11,762 nucleotides of DNA from Chloroflexota bacterium. GTDB taxonomy: Bacteria; Chloroflexota; Chloroflexia; Thermomicrobiales; UBA6265. This document shows, piece after piece, positions 6,342-11,762 of the stretch (positions are counted from its first letter, which is position 1; each line of letters opens with the position of its first letter). The stretch spans positions 1-11,762 of the forward strand of contig JAFAEA010000377.1 in NCBI GenBank assembly GCA_023424355.1, given 5' to 3'. Below the pieces are notes generated by a model, which was not told the DNA's origin, made no database searches, and saw only the letters and a program-made list of their open reading frames with translations. Both the position numbers and the translations under genes were made by a program.

Positions 6342-8165
6342 CTAGCGATTGTTTGGCCGACGCGGTTCGTCGTTCACGAACCCGAAATCATCGTCCCAGT
6401 CGTCCAATTCAGGTTCGGCTACCGGCTCATTGCCACGCCGAATCGTCGGTGGCTGCGGCATCTGTGGCGGAGGCGGCATGGAATCGTCCACATCGTATCC
6501 GGTATCCACAGGCTGCTGCGGTGGCCGCTGACGTCGTTGAGGAGGCTGTTGCCCTCGTTCGCGTTGCGGAGCTGGTCGCTCCTGCTGCGGGCGAGGTCGC
6601 TGCTGTGGTCGCGTACGGGGAGCCGGCTGCTCATCAACGAAACCGTCCTCGTCATCGAACTCTTCAATTGGAGGGAGTGGTCGCTGATCGCGACGAATCG
6701 GTCGTCGTTCCTGCGGCTGGCCGGTATTGCGGCGGCGAGCTGGCTGCTCACCGCGTCGCTCACGAGAGGAGCCGACCCGGCTCGGATCCATATCCCCAAC
6801 CGAGGCTGGTGTGGCTCCCGGATCGTCATCCGTGGCGCCAGGCAGGCGACCAAAGATCTGGTAAAGAATGATCGAACCGAAGGTGCCGAGGGCGATACCG
6901 TTGAGCGCGAAATCACCGATGTGCATGGTGAGATCGGCAGTACCAACCAGCAAGGTGACTGCGGCGAGGAAGAGATTGATTCCCTTGGAGAAATCGACGC
7001 GATTGTCGACCCAGATGCGGATACCGGCAACGGCGATCAATCCGAAGAGGACAACCGCAACACCACCAAGCACACCGGCAGGAATGCTGGCGACAAGCGC
7101 ACCGAACATCGGCGAGAAGCCGAGCAGAATCGCCACACAGGCTGCAATCACGAACAGTGCAGTGGAAAAGACTTTGGTAACAGCCATTACGCCAATGTTC
7201 TCGGCGTAGGTTGTCACACCGGTACCACCACCGGCACCGGCCACCATAGTGGCCACACCATCGCCGATGAAGCCGCGTCCGAGATACGGCATGAGGTTGC
7301 GTCCGGTCATCTCGGAAACAGCCTTGATGTGGCCAGTGTTCTCAGCAATGAGGATCACAGCAACCGGCACGATGAGGCCGATCGCTTCCATCTCAAATTT
7401 TGGAGCAGTGAAGTTGGGCAGACCGATAATACTGGCCTCTTTGACTGCGTCGAAATCCACACCCTGGAAGTGGATGCCGAGAATCTCACGACCGGTGCTC
7501 GATGTTCCGCCCAGAATCAATGCTGCGAAGTAGCCGATGAGCGTACCGAGCAGAATCGGCAGGCGGCCGATGAGCCCCTTTCCCAGAATGGCAATGGAGA
7601 AAATGGCGAGAATGGTAATAACCGCCAGCGGCATATTGCTCTCGGCCAATGGCTTGGCACCGGCAACGGCGAGGTTGAGGCCGATGATAGCCACGATACC
7701 GCCAGTGACGATCGGCGGCATCAGGGTGTCGATCCATTCGGATCCCCAATACGCCACAGCCAATCCAGCTAGCGTGTACACCAAACCACAGAGGATGATG
7801 CCACCGAGCGCGTATGGAATGCGGCTGGGATCGAAATTGATCCCCACGATTCCGGCCACCGCGCCAACTGGCCCGATAAAGGCGAAGCTGGAACCGAGGT
7901 AGCTCGGAATCTTGCCGCCCGTAATGATGAAGAAGAGCAGCGTACCGATACCGCTAAAGAAGATGGCGGTATTGGGATCGAACCCCATCAGCAACGGACC
8001 CAACACCGTGGAGCCAAACATGGCCAACACGTGCTGTATACCCATTGCGCTGGTTTCACCCCATGGCAAACGCTCCTCTGGCTGAATCAAGCCACCGCGG
8101 CGTTCTTTCCATGAGAAGAGATTGCGGAAGTAATCTTGCACATCCGCAACATTGAACTGTTGCAT
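6342..8165 (-). CDS. uraA: UraA-like uracil/H+ symporter (NCS2 family) with long disordered C-terminal tail
   Basis: Inner-membrane nucleobase transporter of the NCS2 family. From ATG 8165 it has 607 residues: a transporter core of about 430-440 and a tail of about 165. Core motifs: QHVLAMFGSTVLGP near residues 44-57, then AENTGH (274-279) and TTYAENIGVM (318-327). Glu275, His279 and Glu322 match E. coli UraA Glu241, His245 and Glu290, which bind uracil and take part in proton coupling, so uracil is the likely substrate. From about Gly443 the protein becomes Arg/Pro/Gln-rich with acidic patches and no predicted helix. The frame stays open up to 8306, but that extension is encoded by an upstream hairpin. 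ATG 8165 has GGGGAGGGG six nt upstream and begins next to the amphipathic segment that precedes helix 1, so it is chosen. Neighbour on the same strand: an isomerase gene ending 154 nt upstream, probably a separate transcript. Confidence 0.92.
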   Translation of the reverse strand: MQQFNVADVQDYFRNLFSWKERRGGLIQPEERLPWGETSAMGIQHVLAMFGSTVLGPLLMGFDPNTAIFFSGIGTLLFFIITGGKIPSYLGSSFAFIGPVGAVAGIVGINFDPSRIPYALGGIILCGLVYTLAGLAVAYWGSEWIDTLMPPIVTGGIVAIIGLNLAVAGAKPLAESNMPLAVITILAIFSIAILGKGLIGRLPILLGTLIGYFAALILGGTSSTGREILGIHFQGVDFDAVKEASIIGLPNFTAPKFEMEAIGLIVPVAVILIAENTGHIKAVSEMTGRNLMPYLGRGFIGDGVATMVAGAGGGTGVTTYAENIGVMAVTKVFSTALFVIAACVAILLGFSPMFGALVASIPAGVLGGVAVVLFGLIAVAGIRIWVDNRVDFSKGINLFLAAVTLLVGTADLTMHIGDFALNGIALGTFGSIILYQIFGRLPGATDDDPGATPASVGDMDPSRVGSSRERRGEQPARRRNTGQPQERRPIRRDQRPLPPIEEFDDEDGFVDEQPAPRTRPQQRPRPQQERPAPQRERGQQPPQRRQRPPQQPVDTGYDVDDSMPPPPQMPQPPTIRRGNEPVAEPELDDWDDDFGFVNDEPRRPNNR

Positions 8166-8171
8166 GTAATG

Positions 8172-8180
8172 CCCCTCCCC
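8172..8180 (-). promoter_or_regulatory. Ribosome binding site that sets the permease start
   Basis: On the - strand GGGGAGGGG lies 6 nt before ATG 8165. No comparable purine-rich site precedes the upstream in-frame ATG at 8306. This decides for the 607-residue product over the 654-residue frame. Confidence 0.8.
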
Positions 8181-8195
8181 AGAGACTTCGTTAAT

Positions 8196-8209
8196 CAGGT
8201 GCACACCTG
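8196..8209. promoter_or_regulatory. Candidate operator or leader hairpin before the permease gene
   Basis: The inverted repeat CAGGTG-CA-CACCTG (6-2-6) lies in the permease leader, directly after the transcription start expected from the candidate promoter at 8218-8246. This is a common place for a repressor site. It could also be chance or a small RNA hairpin. Confidence 0.3.
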
Positions 8210-8217
8210 CATCGTCT

Positions 8218-8246
8218 ATTGTGACGCGCTCTCTGCCATCGCACAA
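8218..8246 (-). promoter_or_regulatory. Candidate permease promoter
   Basis: On the - strand TTGTGC (8246-8241) and CACAAT (8223-8218) are spaced by 17 nt. The -10 matches 4 of 6 consensus bases and the -35 is weak. A start near 8211 would give a leader of about 46 nt. The position after the terminator-like palindrome (8267-8294) and before the permease ATG supports an own promoter here, but the match is modest. Confidence 0.35.
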
Positions 8247-8261
8247 ACGTTCGTACACACC

Positions 8262-8294
8262 AAAATCAGGGAATCCGAATATTCGGATTCCCTG
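8262..8294 (-). terminator. Terminator-like perfect palindrome after the isomerase gene
   Basis: A perfect 28-nt palindrome (8267-8294; half-site CAGGGAATCCGAAT on the + strand) can form a 12-bp stem with a 4-nt ATAT loop. On the - strand it is followed by ATTTT (8266-8262) and starts 25 nt after the isomerase stop. This fits an intrinsic terminator, although the T run is short. It lies inside the upstream extension of the permease reading frame, which argues that this extension is not translated. Confidence 0.7.
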
Positions 8295-8319
8295 GTCGCT
8301 GCTCATTTGAAGATATCGG

Positions 8320-9189
8320 TTAGCTCAAGAACTCTTTGACCGTCTTGATGCCATCCTGAATGCCATCCTGAGGCGAGGCGAAGCCCTCGAACTCAATGGA
8401 GACATAGCCGGTGTAGTTCACAGAATCCAGAATCTGACGGATTCGAGCGTAATCCAGCCCCGGCACGCCTACGCGGCTGCCGCCGAGATACATTTTCGCG
8501 TGCACCATCGCGAGATCTTCGGTGAACACCTCCATCTCGGCGTATTGATCCTCCAAATGGAAGAAGTTGCCGGTATCCAGCACAAACTTCAGCCATGGAG
8601 AATCGACTGCATCGTGAATCTCCTTGGTGCCGGCGGCGGTTCCGGTTGGGCCCCAGTGATTCTCGAGCACGAGGGTAACACCCTTGGTTCCCGCATACTG
8701 TGCGGCGAAACGCAGGCTGGTGACGGTCCAGGCGAGGCCATCCTCAGCGGTGAAGCCTTCCACCGGCGGCTCGCCACCCTTGTTGGCGGTGAGTTCCTTG
8801 AAATCGGTGATGGTTCCCCAACGGCCGCCAAGCACGCGCACAAATGGAGCACCGAGGATCGATGCCCAATCGATGTGCTGCATCAGTTTCACCAGATCGT
8901 CGGCGCGCTCCTGCGCGGTGGTCTTAAGCGGATTATTGCTGGCGGCCAGGGTGACGATGCGCACGCCACGAATAGCGGCGTACTGGGAGAGCTCGGCCAG
9001 TTTCTCCGGAGTATCCACACCACTTAGGGTGAGATGCTCGTTTAGGTACTCGATGCCATCCAATCCCCATTCAACGCAGTAATCGATCATCTCGAATGCG
9101 TTTGGCACATCGGTGAAATCGTATTTGGAATGCCCATCGCCCTTGAATCCGCTGAACGAATACGACGAAATAGCGGTTTTAACAGCCAC
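8320..9189 (-). CDS. Sugar phosphate isomerase/epimerase-like TIM-barrel protein
   Basis: Member of the xylose isomerase-like TIM-barrel (AP endonuclease 2) superfamily, whose members use a divalent metal to isomerise or epimerise sugars, ketoacids or inositols. From GTG 9189 it has 289 residues, normal for the family. The expected four metal ligands are in place: Glu176 in LVLENHWG, Asp205 in FVLDTGNF, His230 in MVHAKMY and Glu266 in VSIEFEG; Glu47 in GLDGIEYL is the usual conserved acidic residue of strand 2. No signal peptide is seen. The frame is open to 9255, but GTG 9189 has GAGG (9196-9199) at 6-nt spacing and starts just before the first strand (AVKTAISSYSF), so the first 22 codons of the longest frame are unlikely to be used. 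A 113-nt gap separates it from the GNAT gene upstream. Substrate unknown; the uracil permease downstream is probably not functionally tied. Confidence 0.85.
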   Translation of the reverse strand: MAVKTAISSYSFSGFKGDGHSKYDFTDVPNAFEMIDYCVEWGLDGIEYLNEHLTLSGVDTPEKLAELSQYAAIRGVRIVTLAASNNPLKTTAQERADDLVKLMQHIDWASILGAPFVRVLGGRWGTITDFKELTANKGGEPPVEGFTAEDGLAWTVTSLRFAAQYAGTKGVTLVLENHWGPTGTAAGTKEIHDAVDSPWLKFVLDTGNFFHLEDQYAEMEVFTEDLAMVHAKMYLGGSRVGVPGLDYARIRQILDSVNYTGYVSIEFEGFASPQDGIQDGIKTVKEFLS

Positions 9190-9222
9190 GTGGAACCTCA
9201 CATTGGTATGCGTACTCAACAG

Positions 9223-9247
9223 CATGCAGCTCTGCATGTACCGGTAC
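9223..9247. promoter_or_regulatory. Two adjoining palindromes upstream of the isomerase gene; candidate operator
   Basis: CATGCAG-CT-CTGCATG (9223-9238) adjoins the perfect decamer GTACCGGTAC (9238-9247); they share one base. They lie 34-58 nt upstream of the GTG start. A TTGACG at 9274-9269 on the - strand could be a -35 element. No good -10 is present, though the expected region (about 9246-9251) touches the palindromes, so a bound repressor would block it. Promoter assignment is weak. Confidence 0.3.
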
Positions 9248-9301
9248 TGCACCACGATTCGAGCGGAACGTCAATCGGGAATGCGTTTTGACTGCGCTAT
9301 T

Positions 9302-9901
9302 TCAGGACAGTGAGCCAGTGGAGAAGTTGGCAGGGAATGTCGCATACGCAGAATGAAGCTGGCGGAATTCCTCAACCGTCATCCCGAAGAGATGGAGATC
9401 GTGAAACTCGCCATGACTGAATCCATGCTGCCGTCGAGCGCCCTCGTGTACGAAACCCAGTTTCTCGTGCAAACGCATGCTGGCTTCGTTGAACCCGAAT
9501 ACTCCTGGTTCGGCCTTGCGAAACCGAAGCTCCAGAAAGTAGTAGCGCAGAACCAGCAGGATGGCCTCGGAGCCGTATCCTTTGCCCCGAAACTCCTCCA
9601 TGAGCGCGATTCCGTATTCGAACGTGCCCTGGCGAGGATTGCAGTGATGGGTATCGATGGAGCCCACGAGCTGACCGGAATCCAGTTCGTCGATCATAAA
9701 CTTGAACTCGAAATTCTCGCCGAATCCCTTTTTGGCAGCCTCTTCTACCCACGATCGCTGATGCGCCATGCTGGAGGGTGGCCAAACCATTTCCAGGTGG
9801 CGGTCGACATCGAGCTCCTGGTTGATGAGGTAGAAGTGCTCGGCATCGGCCGGTTCCATAGCTCGCAGCCGAATCGATTTTCCATGCCAATATGCGCTCA
9901 C
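9302..9901 (-). CDS. GNAT-family N-acetyltransferase (RimJ/RimL-like)
   Basis: Transfers an acetyl group from acetyl-CoA to an amine; substrate not determinable. The 199-residue product has the GNAT layout: first strand SIRLRAMEPADAEHFY at 9-24, acetyl-CoA loop RGKGYG at 105-110 after the FEYGIALMEEF strand, and the C-terminal block NEASMRLHEKLGFVHEG at 138-154. This pattern is closest to the RimJ/RimL type that modifies protein N-termini, small molecules or antibiotics. The start is GTG 9901, whose bases form a GTGA overlap with the stop of the DCC gene; GAGAGG lies 8 nt upstream. Starting there keeps the conserved first strand, which a later ATG (residue 15) would cut. Coupled translation points to a shared role with the upstream cupredoxin and DCC genes, but what that role is cannot be read. 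Confidence 0.87.
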   Translation of the reverse strand: MSAYWHGKSIRLRAMEPADAEHFYLINQELDVDRHLEMVWPPSSMAHQRSWVEEAAKKGFGENFEFKFMIDELDSGQLVGSIDTHHCNPRQGTFEYGIALMEEFRGKGYGSEAILLVLRYYFLELRFRKAEPGVFGFNEASMRLHEKLGFVHEGARRQHGFSHGEFHDLHLFGMTVEEFRQLHSAYATFPANFSTGSLS

Positions 9902-10308
9902 AGAAAATACCTCTCGAGGGGTTTACGGTAATTGCATTCTTCGGGGTGTTGTTGACACCAGGGTGTTTCGCCCGGGAACTTGCGCCGATTATCTGCAACC
10001 CATCCATAAACGAACTGCATGACGTGCTGAATGCCCGGGACTCTGCCGATTCTGTATGGCCAACGGTTATTTAGGAGAACACTCATGATGAGGGTGAACG
10101 CATCCGATCCGCTGGCGATGGTGCCATCTTCAGCAATGGCCCAAACTGCGCGCAAACATTGTGTAGGAGTGATGCCACTCACGCCTTCGAGCGATACACT
10201 CTGGCATGGTCGGAAACTGAGCCTGCCGCGACGATCCATCTTGTGCAGCTGCCGCACTACTCGCGTGCACATGCCACATTGACCATCGAAAATAACCGTC
10301 AGTTTCAT
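9898..10308 (-). CDS. DCC-family thiol-disulfide oxidoreductase-like protein (DUF393)
   Basis: Small protein of the DCC family, with a thioredoxin-like fold predicted and a conserved DxxCxxC motif; biochemical role poorly known. The 136-residue product shows the hallmark at residues 8-14, FDGQCGMCTRVV, with Asp8, Cys11 and Cys14, right after the first strand (KLTVIF). The C-terminal part has two further cysteines (Cys118, Cys125) in PWCQQHPEEC, plus Cys35 and Cys51. No signal peptide or membrane helix is seen, so it is probably cytosolic. ATG 10308 overlaps the cupredoxin-protein stop in an ATGA junction, with GAGAGG 7 nt upstream; its own stop overlaps the GNAT start (GTGA). Context suggests a redox job linked to an exported copper protein, but that is inference. 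Many DCC genes lie elsewhere with no such partner. Confidence 0.88.
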   Translation of the reverse strand: MKLTVIFDGQCGMCTRVVRQLHKMDRRGRLSFRPCQSVSLEGVSGITPTQCLRAVWAIAEDGTIASGSDAFTLIMSVLLNNRWPYRIGRVPGIQHVMQFVYGWVADNRRKFPGETPWCQQHPEECNYRKPLERYFL

Positions 10309-11612
10309 TCAGAATCCTCTCGCACAACCGCATCGCCGGTGATGATCGTGGAGACAATCAAATCGCTGGCCAGCGCCCCGGAACGTCCATCGTACTCGCC
10401 CTCGACTGCCACGAAAAGTGCCACACCCACACCGGTAAGTTGGCAACTGGTGACGCCGCCAGGCAGCGTAACGATAGGGACGATTCCACTCACCCGCTCC
10501 GAAACCGTGCATCCATTGGGGGGTGAAACGCTCCTCCAGGCCGCCGATGCAATGCGATCGACCGACCAGCTTGTCGCCATCGAATCCTGTACAGATCGCA
10601 CGGAATCGCTCACCTGACTCACCGGAATCTGATCGGTATTGAGCGGTAGAACGACCAGCGTGACGCGAGCACCTTCCGGCCCGACATACACCGCACCCAT
10701 GCCGCTGTAGGGGAAAACTTCGGAATTGATGGTTCTGGCTCCAAGAATCGATTCGGATGAGCCGGCCCGGAGTTGGGTCCAGCCTTCGCCCAGATCCTCT
10801 GCACTCGGCACAAACGGACGCATATCAATCGGTTGCTGTGTGCCACCGCTTCCGGTTCGAATCACGGTTGTGAGTTCGTTGGCGTTGGTGGAAACACGTA
10901 ACACTCCAACCATTCCTTGCTGTTCATGGCCAGGAATGGAGCAATAGAAATCGATGGTGCTTCCGTTCTCCACATCGCTTGGCACACGCACCAGCGCGAT
11001 ATTGCCCGGTGCGATGGTTTGATTGATGTTCCATTCATCTACAGCAAAGTGATGTGAAATCACGCCAGTGTTCAGGATTTCGATGATGGTGCCGGGAGCG
11101 ACCGTAACAATGGCCGGCTGGAAGGTAAAATCATCGCGCGTTTCAATGCGCACACGAGGTTCCGCCTCCGTTTGCGTGAGGTTCGGGATCACCAGTGTGC
11201 CGGCGATAACATCTTCTTCCGTGACGATCGTGATGGTGCCGATGAGGCCGCCTTCCTTATCACCCGGAACGGAGCTATAGAACTCGAACTGCTCGCCGAC
11301 TTCGACATCGTCTGGCACCTGTGTTTCTTGCGAAACGAGCGATGGCAGATTCAGATCCGTGCCCCAGGAATCAACGGTGAACGTGTGTCGGGCAACATCG
11401 CGATTGGTGATAACAATGGTCTGACCGGGTGCAAGGAAGAGTTCGGAACTGCTCCACACATAGCCTTCGAGCACATCGAGCTCATAATCCGGCAGGGTGC
11501 GATTCTCGGATTGGGCAAAAACTGCGGGCGTAGAAATGAGCGCCGCCAGCAAACAAACGCTGACGAACAGAGTGAAATAACCGGTAGTGGCGGAGGTTTT
11601 CCGCAATCCCAT
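10305..11612 (-). CDS. Exported two-domain cupredoxin-like protein with uncharacterised C-terminal domain
   Basis: Predicted secreted or envelope-attached copper protein, 435 residues. Residues 1-33 look like a signal peptide: Arg4/Lys5, a hydrophobic core and a VFA-Q cleavage site at 33/34. No lipobox or C-terminal anchor is seen. Two cupredoxin domains follow, about 45-130 and 155-241. The second has a complete type 1 copper set: His187 (or His188) in SHHFAVDEW and Cys224, His229 and Met234 in FYCSIPGHEQQGMVG. The first keeps His76 (RHTFTVDSW) but has Ser113, Asp118 and Leu123 in the matching positions, so it probably does not bind type 1 copper. Residues about 260-435 are not recognised; their only cysteines, Cys368 and Cys390, could form a disulfide. 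ATG 11612 lies 3 nt after the stop of the upstream gene; no strong ribosome site is visible, so translation may be coupled. The stop overlaps the DCC start. Possible role: electron transfer or copper handling; donor and acceptor unknown. Confidence 0.85.
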   Translation of the reverse strand: MGLRKTSATTGYFTLFVSVCLLAALISTPAVFAQSENRTLPDYELDVLEGYVWSSSELFLAPGQTIVITNRDVARHTFTVDSWGTDLNLPSLVSQETQVPDDVEVGEQFEFYSSVPGDKEGGLIGTITIVTEEDVIAGTLVIPNLTQTEAEPRVRIETRDDFTFQPAIVTVAPGTIIEILNTGVISHHFAVDEWNINQTIAPGNIALVRVPSDVENGSTIDFYCSIPGHEQQGMVGVLRVSTNANELTTVIRTGSGGTQQPIDMRPFVPSAEDLGEGWTQLRAGSSESILGARTINSEVFPYSGMGAVYVGPEGARVTLVVLPLNTDQIPVSQVSDSVRSVQDSMATSWSVDRIASAAWRSVSPPNGCTVSERVSGIVPIVTLPGGVTSCQLTGVGVALFVAVEGEYDGRSGALASDLIVSTIITGDAVVREDSE

Positions 11613-11615
11613 AGG

Positions 11616-11762
11616 CTACTCGGCGGATTTCATCCGCTGCATACGCAAAAAGGCCGTGCTCATTTTCAAAACGCTTCGCACCTCGGCCCGGGCCTGAGGG
11701 CTAATTTCATCATCGTTCAGCAGGATGACAAGATCTACCATCGTGGGATCGTCCCAGATCTC
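11616..11762 (-). CDS. Unidentified protein, C-terminal 49 residues (5' end outside window)
   Basis: An open frame enters from the window edge on the - strand and ends at TAG 11618-11616, only 3 nt before the cupredoxin-protein ATG. The visible C-terminus includes EIWDDPTMVDLVILLNDDEI, followed by SPQARAEVRSVLK and ending RMQRMKSAE. It is mixed charged and looks mainly helical, with no membrane segment or recognised motif. I do not recognise the family. Spacing says it belongs to the same operon as the cupredoxin, DCC and GNAT genes. That it is a real gene rests on frame continuity and tight spacing only. Confidence 0.6.
   Translation of the reverse strand, partial: EIWDDPTMVDLVILLNDDEISPQARAEVRSVLKMSTAFLRMQRMKSAE

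Noticed and set aside
6333..7772. Open frame of 479 codons on the + strand opposite the permease
   Set aside because: It is the reverse-strand shadow of a well supported NCS2 transporter. Its sequence is low-complexity, has no recognisable domain, and begins in the lactonase terminator region without a ribosome site.
8342..8372. Short direct repeat ATGCCATCCTGA, two tandem copies, as a possible mobile or regulatory repeat
   Set aside because: It lies within the isomerase coding sequence and encodes the repeated QDGI-QDGI near the C-terminus; a local codon-level duplication explains it.
9353..9931. Open frame of 192 codons on the + strand opposite the GNAT gene
   Set aside because: The - strand has the conserved GNAT motifs and a GTGA-coupled start; the + frame has no recognised domain and would read across the coupled junction.
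1..11762. CRISPR array, transposon ends, tRNA or rRNA genes, phage or defence genes
   Set aside because: No regularly spaced repeats, no transposase or integrase motif, no tRNA-like cloverleaf or rRNA-like sequence was seen; nearly all bases are accounted for by metabolic and membrane genes.

Overview
This window reads as a compact chromosomal segment from a free-living, heterotrophic bacterium with moderately high GC. It is gene-dense: no intergenic gap exceeds about 240 nt. I see no rRNA, tRNA, CRISPR array, transposase or phage gene. The zwf-opcA-pgl-rpiA order and the presence of OpcA (known mainly from Actinobacteria, Cyanobacteria and Chloroflexota), together with an exported cupredoxin protein and a uracil permease with a long Arg/Pro/Gln tail, suggest Chloroflexota, perhaps Thermomicrobia-like. 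That placement is inference and was not tested by any search.

Region 1 (1-3857, + strand) is an oxidative pentose phosphate operon: the C-terminal three quarters of glucose-6-phosphate dehydrogenase (zwf, cut by the window edge), its assembly/activator partner opcA, 6-phosphogluconolactonase (pgl) and ribose-5-phosphate isomerase A (rpiA). Spacing is tight, with a 1-nt pgl/rpiA overlap. The operon ends at a strong hairpin (3872-3913) shared with the convergent gene.

Region 2 (3923-6334) holds an AmtB-type ammonium channel (- strand) divergent from an SMP-30/gluconolactonase-family sugar lactonase (+ strand). They share a 238-nt promoter region, and a second hairpin (6303-6334) closes the lactonase gene.

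Region 3 (6342-9189, - strand) holds a UraA-like uracil/H+ symporter with an unusual ~165-residue disordered tail, and upstream of it a TIM-barrel sugar phosphate isomerase/epimerase-like protein. A perfect 28-nt palindrome (8267-8294) lies between them and looks like the isomerase terminator, so the permease is probably transcribed from its own promoter. The longest permease reading frame runs through that hairpin, but the real start is most likely an internal ATG at 8165 with a strong Shine-Dalgarno.

Region 4 (9302-11762, - strand) is an operon of an unidentified gene (only its last 49 codons are present), an exported protein with two cupredoxin domains, a DCC-family (DUF393) thiol-redox protein and a GNAT acetyltransferase. 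The last two junctions are 4-nt stop/start overlaps (ATGA and GTGA), so the three proteins are probably made together. The first cupredoxin domain has lost copper ligands and the second keeps a full type 1 set. Most of the window is ordinary metabolism. The points most worth a second look are this copper-protein/DCC/GNAT operon and the permease tail with its duplicated acidic-aromatic motif.
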